A stretch of DNA of 64,000 bases from positions 65,341,612 to 65,405,611 of the forward strand of contig OY288253.1 of NCBI GenBank assembly GCA_958450325.1, in the 5' to 3' direction. Below, one piece after another: positions 1 to 10,287 of this stretch. The stretch is from Agrostemma githago (taxonomy: Eukaryota > Streptophyta > Magnoliopsida > Caryophyllales > Caryophyllaceae). Position numbers and translations under genes: made by a program. Below the pieces are notes generated by a model. The model was given only the letters and a program-made list of their open reading frames with translations. It did no database searches and was not told the DNA's origin. The first letter of the stretch is position 1, and every line of letters begins with the position of its first letter.

Positions 1-1527
1 GTGACTAGTAAGACGATCGGCAAAATCTGGAAAATTGCCCGCCAACAATCAGATGATGGTGAAAGCCTCAATGTGAGGAATAAAAGGTATGGAAATACAA
101 ACCATAAGAGAATTTTACCTGATGTTGAACACATTAAAAGTCTCGAGTTTGCAACGCGATCAACCATTAGACGATTATCGACTCAAGTGGGTGCTTCACT
201 CGGCACAGTTCACAAATGGATTACTGGCGGATTGATACGTGCCCATTCCAGCCCGTTACACCCACAACTTACAGAATCCAACAAAATTGAGAGGCTGAAA
301 TTCTGCCTAAAGGCATTGGTTGTTACGAGACAACCAAGACAACCAGCAGAACAGAATGCTACTGCATTGGAACCAACAAGCCAACAACAAATTCAAACAT
401 TGGAATCAACAGAACAACACCCATCAGGGGTTTCAAATCAATCAAGAAACCAAAATGGTGCAAACGGATCCGTAATACAAGGGAGTACGGTGAAAGTGTT
501 TGCCTCATATAACGACTCGTTCACTTCATATGAAGAAGGGGAACATAGTGGAGCACAAACAAGAGCGAATAATCTATCGGGTTGGGATTTGAATGAAGAT
601 GTTGATACAAACCTGAGACTACGTCCACTGTCATCATCACTTCTAATCAAATTCAATGAAATGGCAAATACGATACACATTGATGAGAAGTGGTTTTTCA
701 TTACTAAAATCAATCAGAAATATTACGTCGTCCCGGGAGAGGAACTACCTTATCGTTCTTGTAAGTCAAAGAGGTACATCGTGAAGGTAATGTTCATGTG
801 CGCGGTTTGTCGGCCATTATACGATGATGAAGGTGTGCTGCTTTTTTATGGGAAGATTGGCATGTTCCCATTCACATATGAGCAACCGGCCGCTAGAAAA
901 AGCAAGAACAAACCGGCAGGAACATTGGAGACGAAGCCAGTTGAGTCGATCACAAAAGAAGTTACAAAAGCTTGCCTTATTAACCAAATCATACCAGCAA
1001 TCAAAAGAATTTGGCCTCAGTCGGCCAGTAAACACATATTCATTCAACAGGATAATGCTAAACCTCACATAAAGAATGACGACCCGGATTTCAGACTTGC
1101 TGCATCTACCGACGGTTTTAACATAGAGTTAGTATTTCAGCCCCCTAATTCTCCTGACTTAAATGCTAATGATTTGGGGTTTTTCAGAGCACTACAGTCA
1201 CTGCAGTCTGAAAGGCCAACAAAAACAGTGCCAGAATTGGTGGAGTCCGTGGTGAAAAGTTATGAAGAATACAATCATGCTAAGATAAGCAACATCTTTT
1301 TGATCTTACAATCTGTCATGTTGGAGATTATGAAGGTAAAAGGGCATAACAACTTTGCAATCCCACACATGGGTAAAGGACGTCTTGAGGCCATGAACGA
1401 ACTACCAAGGAATTTGACAGTTGATGAAGTTCTAGTCAGGGGTTGCATCGATTACCTGGAGCAGTTATCCGATACAAGTGGTTTGGAGCTACTTATGCAA
1501 CAATTGGGATACAACTTTATCCTTTAA
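1..1527 (+). CDS. mariner-like (Tc1/mariner, plant DD39D) transposase, N-terminus truncated by window edge
   Basis: The frame is open from base 1 to TAA at 1525-1527 (508 codons visible). No plausible ATG precedes the conserved N-terminal part, so the true start lies upstream. Residues about 40-90 form a helix-turn-helix DNA-binding region containing ATRSTIRRLS and GTVHKWITGG. The catalytic triad is visible: Asp228 in HIDEKWFF, Asp351 in QQDNAKPH and Asp391 in NAND. There are 39 residues between the second and third Asp, the plant-specific DD39D signature. Known role: cut-and-paste transposition at TA sites, with binding to the TIRs. No stop or frameshift is seen in the visible part, so it could be functional. 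The low-complexity Gln/Asn-rich stretch at about 110-160 sits between the DNA-binding and catalytic domains. Confidence 0.93.
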   Translation: MTSKTIGKIWKIARQQSDDGESLNVRNKRYGNTNHKRILPDVEHIKSLEFATRSTIRRLSTQVGASLGTVHKWITGGLIRAHSSPLHPQLTESNKIERLKFCLKALVVTRQPRQPAEQNATALEPTSQQQIQTLESTEQHPSGVSNQSRNQNGANGSVIQGSTVKVFASYNDSFTSYEEGEHSGAQTRANNLSGWDLNEDVDTNLRLRPLSSSLLIKFNEMANTIHIDEKWFFITKINQKYYVVPGEELPYRSCKSKRYIVKVMFMCAVCRPLYDDEGVLLFYGKIGMFPFTYEQPAARKSKNKPAGTLETKPVESITKEVTKACLINQIIPAIKRIWPQSASKHIFIQQDNAKPHIKNDDPDFRLAASTDGFNIELVFQPPNSPDLNANDLGFFRALQSLQSERPTKTVPELVESVVKSYEEYNHAKISNIFLILQSVMLEIMKVKGHNNFAIPHMGKGRLEAMNELPRNLTVDEVLVRGCIDYLEQLSDTSGLELLMQQLGYNFIL

Positions 1528-1814
1528 ACAATGGTTTTATATGTAGGGTAAGAAGTTCTACATCATTTTGTATGTTTATAGTGTTTCATTTTGTGAAAGG
1601 GTAGCAACTATGATCGTTTACTCCATAAACATTTCCCTACAGTATGGAAATGTTTAAAGTGTAAACAAATGCAATGCAAACTTTGTAATGGAAGTTTTTG
1701 GTTAATGAAGTGAAAAGTAAAAGCAAAAATTAATGTAACTACTGAATAGACCATAGTAATGCAACCAATTACACATACATAGTGGGACAATACACAAACC
1801 AAGAAAGAAACCGA

Positions 1815-1992
1815 TGAAGTGGTACAAATTTACTTCGAGAAATGAATTTACTCTAAGAAAGAAACATAGTGGTACAAATTTACTAATTTGTTGACCAAGG
1901 ACAAATTTACTCCGTAACTTCGTAGCTATGTGGTACATAGGGGTACATAGTGAAAGAAATCAAGAAAGAAACATAGTGGTACAAATTTACTC
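1815..1992. repeat. three dispersed copies of an AGTGGTACAAATTTAC motif in the mariner tail
   Basis: The motif appears near 1818, 1870 and 1976. Two copies are followed by TCCGTAACTT or TCTGTAACTT. They lie in the non-coding stretch between the transposase stop and the opposite-strand ORF. Role unknown. Confidence 0.6.
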
Positions 1993-2220
1993 TGTAACTT
2001 TAAATGAAGTGGTTTCCATCAAGAAAAACAAAAACAATGAACATGAATATACAACAACAATAACATAAACCAACAACAATCTGCAACAAATAAAACAAGC
2101 ACCATTTTTAACATGATCTAAACAATCTAGAAAATCCAACAAGATTGAGAGACAAACAGAAACAAGACATAAAGAACAACTAAAGTAAAGATGAAGGCGA
2201 ATTATACCAACCATACAGTC

Positions 2221-2757
2221 CTAAGGAGAAGAAGAGGTAATTTCATCATCATCATCCGTTGATGAAGACGAATTATACCAACCATCATACGGAACTTCAT
2301 CTCCATCCTTATCGATAACCATGTACTCACCTTCATCATTGAGATATATATTCTCCCTCATTCGAGCGCGGGTGTTACGATCCCTGGTACTATATGCGAC
2401 ACGATGCGCTTCCTTCCTTTTCAGGTGAGAGGAGGTATACGATACATCACCATCATCAGCGAATACATCGTCTGGATCACGGGTATTCACATCAACATGT
2501 CCCTTCTCCGTTTCCACTATTGGCTGCGACTTAGGCACCGTAGACGAACCTTTCGTGGCCGACAAATAAGGAGAAGTATCAGGCATGTCATCGAACTCCG
2601 GTGAGTTAGGCACCACATAAATGGAATCAGATTCAATGGCTAAATTGGGGTTACGATCAGACCGCTCAGGGGACAATGACTCATCTCCGACCAATGAGTC
2701 ATGATTGATTGAGCAACTTACACGATCATCACCGCACTTTGATGGGTGATCCATCAC
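2221..2757 (-). CDS. accessory ORF inside mariner-like element, unknown acidic protein
   Basis: This is a 178-codon ORF on the strand opposite the transposase, placed between the transposase stop and the 3' terminal repeat. I do not recognise the family. The N-terminal half is Ser/Pro/Asp-rich. The middle has a basic patch (HLKRKEAHR and RNTRARMREN), and the C terminus is a run of Ser, Asp and Glu ending in SSSP. No membrane segment or zinc motif is visible. The sequence upstream of its ATG, toward the terminal repeat, is AG/CT-rich like a plant 5' leader. A 25 bp piece of its C-terminal coding region (GAAGACGAATTATACCAACC at 2264-2283) recurs just beyond the stop at about 2196-2216, so the 3' end has been locally duplicated. 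It could be a real accessory gene, a captured host fragment or a chance ORF. Confidence 0.5.
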   Translation of the reverse strand: MMDHPSKCGDDRVSCSINHDSLVGDESLSPERSDRNPNLAIESDSIYVVPNSPEFDDMPDTSPYLSATKGSSTVPKSQPIVETEKGHVDVNTRDPDDVFADDGDVSYTSSHLKRKEAHRVAYSTRDRNTRARMRENIYLNDEGEYMVIDKDGDEVPYDGWYNSSSSTDDDDEITSSSP

Positions 2758-3099
2758 AGATCAAGAGTAGAAGATTACAAGTCGAAACAAAGGGGAAAAA
2801 TTAGAGACAAGAACAACAGAATAAACAAACAGTGGAATTAGAGAATTGTGGAGGCGTTCTTAGGGTTTCTACGGAGGAAAGAGAAGAGGGATTTAGGTTT
2901 TAGATGAATAGTTCAGGGTAGTAATGAATGAAGAACATGGATATGATAAATATGGGGTTCAGTAGTTTTTGGGTTGGTTGGGTATAATAAATATGGAGTT
3001 ATTAGGAGATAATGAAGTGTGTTTTAGGATTTAATTGGGGAGAAATTAGATGAATTAATAATGGCATTCCTTGTAAATATGGAATCAAATAGAGGACAA

Positions 3100-3193
3100 A
3101 GATGTAAAAAAACATGGACTAAAATGGAAAGGGAAGGTTGGACTTGAACGTCCCAAAAAGGAATAAGGGAAGGTTGGAATTGAACGGAGGGAG
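3100..3193. repeat. 3' terminal region of mariner-like element
   Basis: Reading inward from 3193 the sequence begins CTCCCTCCGTTC and includes two direct 17-18 bp sub-repeats about 35 bp apart. It is flanked by TA. The terminal CTCCCTCCGT is shared with Stowaway MITEs, as expected for plant mariner families. Confidence 0.7.
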
Positions 3194-3227
3194 TATTTCT
3201 TTACATGTGGTTTCAATCAACAATTAA

Positions 3228-3565
3228 TGTTGGAGTAGTTGTTGTCGAACATAGGAATAACTGCTTATAAGCATTGGAATAACAACGACATTAGAGTAAT
3301 TGAAGATTAAAAATTTATTGATTCAATCAACTAGTAAAATGTTGGAGTAACTGTCGTCGAACATAAGAATAACTGCTCGTAAGCATTGGAATAACAATGA
3401 CATTAGAGTAATTGAAGATTTAAAAATTGATTGATTCCATCAGCAATTAGTAAATGTTGGAGTACCTATTGTCGAACATAGGAATAACTGCTTGTAACAT
3501 TAAAATAACGACATTAAAGTAATTGAAGATTAATAATTGATTGATTCAATAAATAATTTGAATGA
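3228..3565. repeat. tandem repeat, about 112 bp x 3
   Basis: Units start at TGTTGGAGTA near 3229, 3340 and 3454. Each contains TCGAACATA(A/G)GAATAACTGC, then GCATTGGAATAAC and ATTAGAGTAATTGAAGATT. The third unit is shortened, and a fourth start (GTTGGAGTAAC) occurs at 3590. There is no coding potential. Confidence 0.8.
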
Positions 3566-3780
3566 TTGTTGGAATAATCAACAAAACATGTTGGAGTAAC
3601 TGCTTAATTCTATACGTGTAATTACATATGGGATACGACAATTAGAATACGACAAGTTCGACCATTTTGAAATGCGTCTTTCTGATATTTCGACACGGTA
3701 GATGTTTTGATATCTCTGAACTTGTGTTCTTGCATTGTTTCTTCATTCTCGAATGTTGTAAAACAGTATTAGTCGGTGAA

Positions 3781-3985
3781 AAAAATTGAATATGTATGTT
3801 AGAATACTTGAATATGTATGTTGGAATACTTGAATATATGTGTTTGAGTAACTGATTATATATGTTAGAGTAATTGGAATACTTGAATATATATGTTGGA
3901 ATACTTGAATATATGTGTTGGAATAACTGAGTATTCCAGCGCATATATTTAAGTATTCCAAGGCATATATTCAAGTATTTTAATG
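3781..3985. repeat. minisatellite of TTGAATATRTRTGTTGGAATAC units
   Basis: About nine degenerate units of 20-23 bp built on GAATACTTGAATATATGTGTTGGA. The last units (3930-3985) are in reverse-complement register (GTATTCCA), so the array ends as a small inverted repeat. Apparent ORFs here are low-complexity artefacts. Confidence 0.7.
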
Positions 3986-4020
3986 AACGCATATATTTTG
4001 CATAAAATTGAACGAATTTT

Positions 4021-4330
4021 TGGAAAATTAAAACGAATTCAATGAAGTAATCTATAATCTAATCTTACGATTAAGCAACAAGAACTTACAATTGAGCAAT
4101 TTTTCGGAAAATTGAGCGGTAGGAACGAATTTCCTACAAAAATTGCAATTTTAATCAAAAAATTGAATGAATTGAATAAATTTCTGGAAAATTATAACGA
4201 ATTAATTGAAAATTGAGCAATATGAACGAATTTCCTACAAAAAATGCAATTTTAATCGAAAAATTGAATGAATTGAATAAATTTCTGGAAAATTATAACG
4301 AATTAATTGAAGTAACCTAGAATCTAAGAT
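4021..4330. repeat. tandem duplication, about 101 bp
   Basis: GAACGAATTTCCTACAAAAA recurs at about 4123 and 4224. Each copy is followed by near-identical sequence ending ATTATAACGAATTAATTGAA. A partial copy lies at about 4010-4045. The stretch is AT-rich and non-coding. Confidence 0.7.
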
Positions 4331-4432
4331 TACGATTAGCAATAGGAACTTATAATTGAGCATTTATGCGGAAAAATTCATCATTTCAATTTTGAGAGCA
4401 AAATTTGTAGAGAAAATTGGGTTAAGTAAATA

Positions 4433-4808
4433 CTCCCTCCGGTTTTATATGTTTGCCCCATATCGATTTGCACATAAATTAAGAAATTAAAAAATTGTGT
4501 ATAGAAAGTACAATGATGAAGAAATAAAGGTGGACTAATAGGTACTCCCTCCGGTTTTATATGTTTGCCCCATTTAGGTAATATATGTGAAGAGTATTAT
4601 AATGAAAGGGGACAATCATATAAAACCGGAGGGAGTATAAAGTAGTGATTAAAGTGTAAATATAGTGGCAAAATAGGTAAATAATAGAAATTCATAGGGA
4701 CAATATGGTAATATATATAAGACCAATATGGAAAGTGGAGAAATGGGGCAAACAATTAAAATTTGCCAAATAAGGAATACGGGGCAAACATAAAAAAACC
4801 GGAGGGAG
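4433..4808. mobile_element. Stowaway MITE (outer)
   Basis: The terminal inverted repeats start CTCCCTCCGGTTTTATATG at the left and CTCCCTCCGGTTTTTTTATG inward from the right. Both continue into TTTGCCCC. The target dinucleotide TA flanks both ends (4431-4432 and 4809-4810). The element is interrupted by a second copy of the same family at 4545-4635. Confidence 0.85.
4545..4635. mobile_element. Stowaway MITE (inner, nested)
   Basis: A 91 bp copy with the same CTCCCTCCGGTTTTATATG end and TA on both sides (4543-4544, 4636-4637). It lies inside the outer MITE, so it is the later insertion. Confidence 0.85.
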
Positions 4809-4885
4809 TATCAAAGAAAGAGAAGAGAGAGAAAAGAGAGGTAAGGGAGGGACTTTGTGAAAGTTTTGTTCTCTTTTGAAGATTA

Positions 4886-4927
4886 AATCTGAGCCGTTGA
4901 TCAAGTATTAGATCAACGGTCCAGATT
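4886..4927. repeat. short inverted repeat
   Basis: AATCTGAGCCGTTGATC is followed after 8 bases by GATCAACGGTCCAGATT. The arms pair with only a mismatch or two. It may be a transposon terminus or a chance hairpin. Confidence 0.5.
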
Positions 4928-5040
4928 GTTAGGATGTTTACACCAAATTGGTATATATATATATAAAATTATAACAAATTTTATTTTGCACGAACAAAGG
5001 AGAGTTCGTATAGACCTGGGGTACGACCTGAGATCCGATT

Positions 5041-5979
5041 ATGAGAGTCGGAAGTCGGATAAAGAAGCGAATAACAGATATAATTCAGAGAGTGGTTCCT
5101 ATGGCTCAGAGGCCGGAATGGATTCCAGAAGAGAAGTGGACAAAGTTGAAACGGAAGGCCGAAAACCCTGAATTCAAGAAGAAGGTGGTAGTGAAGAAGG
5201 CGAACCACCGATGTGGGAAAGCAGACGGAGTGGCCAAACCCACCAGCTGCCTTGGTAGTAGGAGCGCAACAACTACTTTCAAGCAAATGACAAGTGTTTA
5301 GAATATAAGTAATCAATTTAATTATAGTTCAATATATTTTGGCTAAATAATGGATGAAAGTTCTAACACTATTTTTTGAAGAGACCAACCGCAACCCCGG
5401 TCCAGCTTCTCGAGAAGACAAAGAAGGGGAAGGACGAGAAGTGGATAGACCCCCGAGTGCCGGAGCTCATTGTGAGTACTTGTACTACACTTTTTCAAAA
5501 ATTAATACTCCTATAAAAAATTATGATGTCAAAGTATATGATTGTTTTATGTGGTAACAATCATGTTTCCTATTGCTGTTTCAGAAAAGAACTTTACCAA
5601 AGCGGTGGAGGAGGCACGAGCGTCTGATGAGGCACCGAACACCTTACGGATCTTCCACGATGTCGCGGGCGGCTACAACCAGAAGCGACGCTTCTGGGGG
5701 ATAGGCAGCGCGGCGAAAGATATCTTTCATCACTACTTGAGTCGTGGTAAAGGCCCATCTGCGAACAATTACTTCCCCACCGGCACCTACCAAGGACGTA
5801 CAGCTAACGAGCGCATTGAGGAAAACTTGAAGAAACAAGAAGAGCGCCCACATACATTAGAAGAGACAATACGATCACAACAAAAGAGGTTGGAGGAGCA
5901 GGACAAGTTCATAGAGATGATGAGGGAAAGGTGGGTTATGGAGAATGAAAGTTGCAACGATGAACCACATACTAGCTAG
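5041..5979 (+). pseudogene. CACTA-associated plant transposase fragment (Transposase_24-like), exons
   Basis: Three coding pieces run in order on +. The first, about 5050-5298, carries WIPEEKWTKLKRKA then NHRCGKADGVAKP and GSRSATTTFKQ. The second, 5382-5471, has PTATPVQLLEKTKKGKDEKW and ends at a GTGAGT donor. The third, 5585-5979, has IFHDVAGGYNQKRRFWGIG and a C-terminal coiled-coil-like stretch rich in Glu, Lys and Gln. This order matches the conserved C-terminal protein region found with En/Spm (CACTA) elements in plants. The reading phase between the second and third pieces does not join cleanly, and no 5' part is visible, so I call it broken. It lies directly upstream of the GCGTCGG subterminal repeats and CACTA terminus. 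Confidence 0.65.
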
Positions 5980-6379
5980 CGGGCGCGATGACAACAACGA
6001 CGATGGACATCCTTTTGGGTCTTCGCAGCTTCAGCCTATTGTTTAGGTAGTCCGTCTTCTCTTTGGTACTAGTTTAGGTTATGGTTATGTATATATTACT
6101 AAGTCACTAACTCCTAGATAGAGTTGTGAACCCAGCACACGTTCTTTGTAATATATTTTCATTTTCTATATCAGTATTTTGGTTTAGATTTGTTGAGTTT
6201 TTTAGAGATCTGTGAATAAGATATGTATGTGAGCTTTGATTGGAGTTTTGGGTGAGTTTTGTGGCGGAGGTGTTGCTGCTGTGGTTGTTTGTGGGAGTTG
6301 TATATAGGTATTGCAGGTTGTTTCTTTGTTACGCATTTGGGGAGCTAAAAACAAACAGAACATCTTTTATTTAAATGAT

Positions 6380-6880
6380 TATTGCATCGGAATATCCGAC
6401 GCAAATGGGGAGCACATACACGAAGTGTGCATCGGTTTATCCGACGCAAACCAAACACAAGCGTCGGAATCGCGTCGGACTAACCGACGCTAAAACACGC
6501 TCCCTGTCTCCGACTGCGACGGATTATCCGATGCATAATGGGAACTGTGTCGCCTTTGCGTCGGATAACTCGATGCAGAGGACATCTAGTCAACGACTTT
6601 TGCTTCGGATAATCCGACGCAATGGTCAAATATCGTCGACATTGCGTCGGATAATCTGACGCAGTAGGGGTTAACTGGATCGTTTGACCCTCAAATGGTG
6701 CGTCGGATTATCCGACGCTATGGCGACAATATTTGACCATTGCGTCGGATTATCCGACGCAAAAAACTCTCTTCGCGTCAAAAAAACACGGCGGAGTTTT
6801 GCGTCGACTACTCCGACGCAAGAACAAATTTGCATCGGATTTGGCGTGTTTTCGTCGGACAAATGCGCCGCAAATTGGGT
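6380..6880. repeat. CACTA subterminal repeats (GCGTCGGATTATCCGACGC type)
   Basis: About twenty copies of GCGTCGG or CCGACGC occur, many joined as the palindrome GCGTCGGATTATCCGACGC (e.g. near 6700 and 6739). Such arrays are the usual transposase-binding regions of CACTA elements. Confidence 0.8.
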
Positions 6881-6895
6881 TCATTTTTTGTAGTG

Positions 6896-7192
6896 TATAA
6901 TACACGGTCAGAGATTTTGGTTTCGGAACAAAAATTCCCAAAATTTACACAGAGTTTCCATCGGATCGGTTGAAACGGCCATACAAAATTTGACGAATAA
7001 CGGATAACATCTGAGGATTCTAGTATGTGTTAAACCGCTAAACCACGAAAGGACAAAGATCAATTAATCGTGTAAAAGCGTGGTATACTTAGTTCTTTTG
7101 GCATGGAAGCAGGCAGAGTATATCTTGAAGTGATTCTAGACACGTGGTACGAAATTCAGGTTAAATTGAAACGTGGTCCAGTACAACCTCAT
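6896..7192. other. segment following CACTA terminus, homologous to 22231-22430
   Basis: The sequence TATAATACACGGTCAGAG through about 7095 matches 22231-22425, which also starts TATAATACAC directly after a TTTGTAGTG end. The rest, up to the LTR at 7193, is unique in the window. TAGTGTATAATACACG at the junction is a small palindrome. No gene is seen. Confidence 0.65.
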
Positions 7193-9636
7193 TGTGGACA
7201 TGACATAGGTCCACCCCGACGCGGCCACGCGCGGGTTTGGGGAGGCGAATGAATCTCCATGAGATGGTCAAATGGAAATTTAAATCGAAGTCGGAGTCGC
7301 CACCGAATTTTATGGTTATTCGGAACCGTTCGAGCCCACTCTATGTCGTAGTGGGCCGTGTACAAAATACGGCCCATTTCCGATGTCAGAGTTTATTGGG
7401 CTCGTCCCTTTTGCATATCGATATAGATGCCGACTGGAGCGGTTAATCGTATATTGAATGACTCTCGTTGCCAATGGTTTCGGACATCCGGAAACCACGG
7501 TTCTGAGTAAGGGGTGAGGGTACGTGTTGGGAAGTTCACTAAGAACACCCAACCCCGCCCGCACATTAGCGGCCTCTACTAGGATATCGAATGACGTTTT
7601 AATGCGCGCGTTAGTAGTACGATGAATGATATGCAAACATTGTTTTCCTAAGCATGTGAGGAATTGAATGGGTTGCTATGTCGTTTAATGCATGAAAAAT
7701 TAATTAACGTCAAAGTTGAATTTAACATGTGAGATTCGTTTTAGTATAATAAAACAAATGAAATAAAAAGGATGAATTTGCTACAAAATGAACAAACGAG
7801 TTAGTATCGATTTGTAAATAATAATAGCAAAATAACGAGATCGAGAAAATATCGAAATCTGAAAAATATTGTTGAAAAGAACGTTGTTTTGTATAAAAAA
7901 CGATGTTCGAAAAAATAGTAAAAAGGACGGAAAAGGCCGCGGCATAACAGCCGGCCGCGCAACTCGCCCGGGACGCCGGCGGGTCGCGTGGAGGCCTGTT
8001 TCGGGTCCGGTTTTCGAAAACTCGAAGTTCGTATTAAATCGCGTATGAATATTGCATGATTCGTACTCGACTTAATATTTTCGATATTCGTTGTATTCGA
8101 TAGTTGACTACGAAATCAATATCGAATACTTAGAATAGTTTTAGAAAAGATGTAAATTTTAGAAATCGTTCGAAAAATAAATAATAAAAACGAACGAAAA
8201 GAGTTGAAAAAAGAAGTCCCGGATTCCAGGCCTGCGCGCGAGTCGCTTGGGCATGGCGCGACTCGCGTGCGGGTCTGTCCGTTTTTATTTTTGTTCGAAA
8301 ATTTGTTATTTTGAACGAAAAGGTAAAAGAAAAGAATTTTGAAAAGAAAAAAAAAATGTAACGATTTCTGATATCGTCGAAATCTTAATATAATTCTTTT
8401 TGATACGATATTCGATTATAGAAAAATCGATATCGTATGTTTAAGAATATTCGTTATGAAAATAGTTTTTCGTTAATAACGATATTTAGAAAAATAATAA
8501 AAAAAGTCTACTCTAGACCCATAATATAAAACGGACGAAGAGAAGAGAAGAGAAGAAGGGAGAAATCGGGTTTAGTACACCCTCAACCTACATGCTCTTA
8601 ATGACTCGGATCGGGGCTCGTCGGAATGTGGCTAGGCACGGGAGCGTCGAGTTTTGGTTCGGCTAGGAGGTCGGTTCGGATGGGTGAAGGTTTCGGGTAT
8701 AAGGCCGGTTTTCCTTTGGGTTAGTGATGTAATATCGGTTTCTCGATGCTAAGGAATTATATGTGTCGGGATGCTAGAAAACTATTGCTGAAAAGTTGTG
8801 TGTGTGAATTGTATTTTCTTGGTGTATGATTGTTGTATTGTTAATAATAATCGTTCTTTTGTGTTGGATGCAAGGGGCTATTTATAGGAAATTCCCGACC
8901 TTGGCTTGGGAGAGTTTGACTACCGCTTAGGATAGGAAACGAGGGAACTTGAGGGAAATAAGGATTCCGCTTTCTTGTGGAGGAAGAAAGGCAAACCGGC
9001 TGGTTTGCTACCGTTTTGGGCTGTTTCGGCCGAGTGTTTTACACTCGGTCGGATGCTCGAATCGGTTTTTGAATAGGACTCCTGTTTGAGCTAGAATTAC
9101 CGCTTGAGTAAGAAGCTGAGGAGAACGAGAATTCCGTTTTCTTGTGTAGGAAGAAAAGAGGAAAAAACCGGCTGGTTTGGGTACTTGGACGAGTGTTTCA
9201 ACTCGGTTGAGTGTTTGAGTCGGTTCTCGGATAGGATTCCTACTCGGGATCGAATTCTACCTTAAACGGAATTGTTTATTATTTTTTGTATGGCTGATTT
9301 TGTAGAGTTGGAGTGTGGACTGGACACGTGAGGTGTCACGGTCAGTCCGGAGGTTACGGGAAATATCTTTGACCGGGCTTTGACTCGGTCGCTAAAAGAC
9401 GGTTTTACCCCTGGTGTCGGATTCGACCCAAATTAGTGTTATTTGACTCGAAACGACCCACTGGGCCTGAATTTGAGGTTGGTTTGGTGAGATTTGTACT
9501 CCTTAAAATGCCTAGGCCAAAATCCATCATTTCGAGCCCATTTCCGAGTACGTCAAGGCACGTTAGCGTCCGATCATCATCGGTGTTTGGCGGGAACTAT
9601 TATAGACACCTGGCGGTCAAAATGTGAGTGTCTACA
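7193..9636 (-). repeat. 3' LTR (element orientation) of the Tat/Ogre element
   Basis: On the plus strand it begins TGTGGACATGACATAGG and ends GTGAGTGTCTACA. It pairs with 19761-22205. Differences seen include single-base changes near 7407, 7969, 8235 and 8811, and an A/T-tract change near 8490-8510. Short ORFs inside are present in both LTRs and are not supported as genes. An LTR TATA sequence (minus TATAAATAG) is at 8878-8886. Confidence 0.95.
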
Positions 9637-9649
9637 GAGCCCCCACTCT
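9637..9649 (-). other. polypurine tract
   Basis: On the minus strand AGAGTGGGGGCTC lies immediately before the 3' LTR start TGTAGACACTC. Its position and purine content fit the plus-strand primer of reverse transcription. Confidence 0.7.
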
Positions 9650-10178
9650 GACTGAGGCTTGGACAGGGCGAAAGTCAGAGTAGCCACCAGGTCAATCAAG
9701 GATTAAAACCTGGCAGCTTTCGGTCGGGTCGTTTAAGGTCCATTAGACCTGCGTGGAGGGCCCGCCGGCCATGGGCTAGAAATGTACCTGAACTGGTGAT
9801 AACTCCGTGGGGGAATTCGTCGCATGAGACTTAAAATGGGCCTGTATGTGGGCTCATCTTGTTAAATGCCGCTGGGGAGTTATGCAAATTGCATGGTTCT
9901 GCTTGAGTCGTCCTGTACATATTTATGCAAAGCTGCAAAATTTTGCATGTAATATTTGTAGGAAAAATTGACTCGTGCTGGGGAATAAAAATTTTGAGAA
10001 AAGGTTTGAATTTTTTGAGTTTGAAAAAGTCTTTGAAAAATTAAGGAATTTTTGTTTTGACTTTGAAAAGGAATAGGAATGCTCGGGATGACTTAGCTAA
10101 GCCTTAGGACAATGGCTTGTATGCTAAATACTCTAGGATTGGGAATCCTAAGGTGAGGAGGAGGACTTATTTTCATGC

Positions 10179-10186
10179 TATAAATA
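10179..10186 (+). promoter_or_regulatory. TATA box of the opposite-strand gene
   Basis: TATAAATA in the context GCTATAAATACCCC lies about 100 bp upstream of the ATG at 10288. It is on the strand opposite to the retrotransposon's own genes, which implies an independent promoter inside the element. Confidence 0.6.
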
Positions 10187-10287
10187 CCCCTGCTTGCTCC
10201 ATAAATTTCATAATTCCATAATTCCTCAATTACTTAAAGAAAAGAATAAGCCCTGAAAAATTTATTCTTTCTTTTAGCCAAATAAAT

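Larger units (their letters stand above)
1..3193 (+). mobile_element. mariner-like element, 5' end outside window
   Basis: The element includes the transposase ORF and ends at a terminal repeat whose inward sequence starts CTCCCTCCGTTCAATTCC, followed by the TA target dinucleotide at 3194-3195. The terminus holds two direct copies of a GGGAAGGTTGGA(C/A)TTGAAC motif (3132-3149 and 3167-3184), which resembles the paired transposase-binding sites of plant mariner ends. The left end and the first part of the transposase are not in the window. The tail after the transposase stop is about 1.67 kb and carries a second ORF on the other strand. Confidence 0.8.
5041..6895 (+). mobile_element. CACTA (En/Spm) element, 3' part
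   Basis: The right terminus is TTTTTTGTAGTG ending at 6895, the reverse complement of CACTACAAAAAA. It is preceded by about 500 bp of subterminal repeats and by Transposase_24-like exons. No CACTAC start was found on the left, so the element is truncated or its left end has diverged; the left limit given is that of the coding remnant. Confidence 0.7.

Noticed and set aside
3781..3985. CRISPR-like spacing in the GAATACTTGAATATATG field
   Set aside because: Units are contiguous and degenerate with no constant spacers, so this is a minisatellite in a plant genome.
4926..5171. Overlapping + ORF before the CACTA fragment
   Set aside because: It is a shifted frame of the Transposase_24-like piece and has no features of its own.
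7189..7636. Small ORFs inside the LTR (also at 19724-20204)
   Set aside because: They are present in both LTRs only because the LTRs are identical. No protein family or start context supports them.
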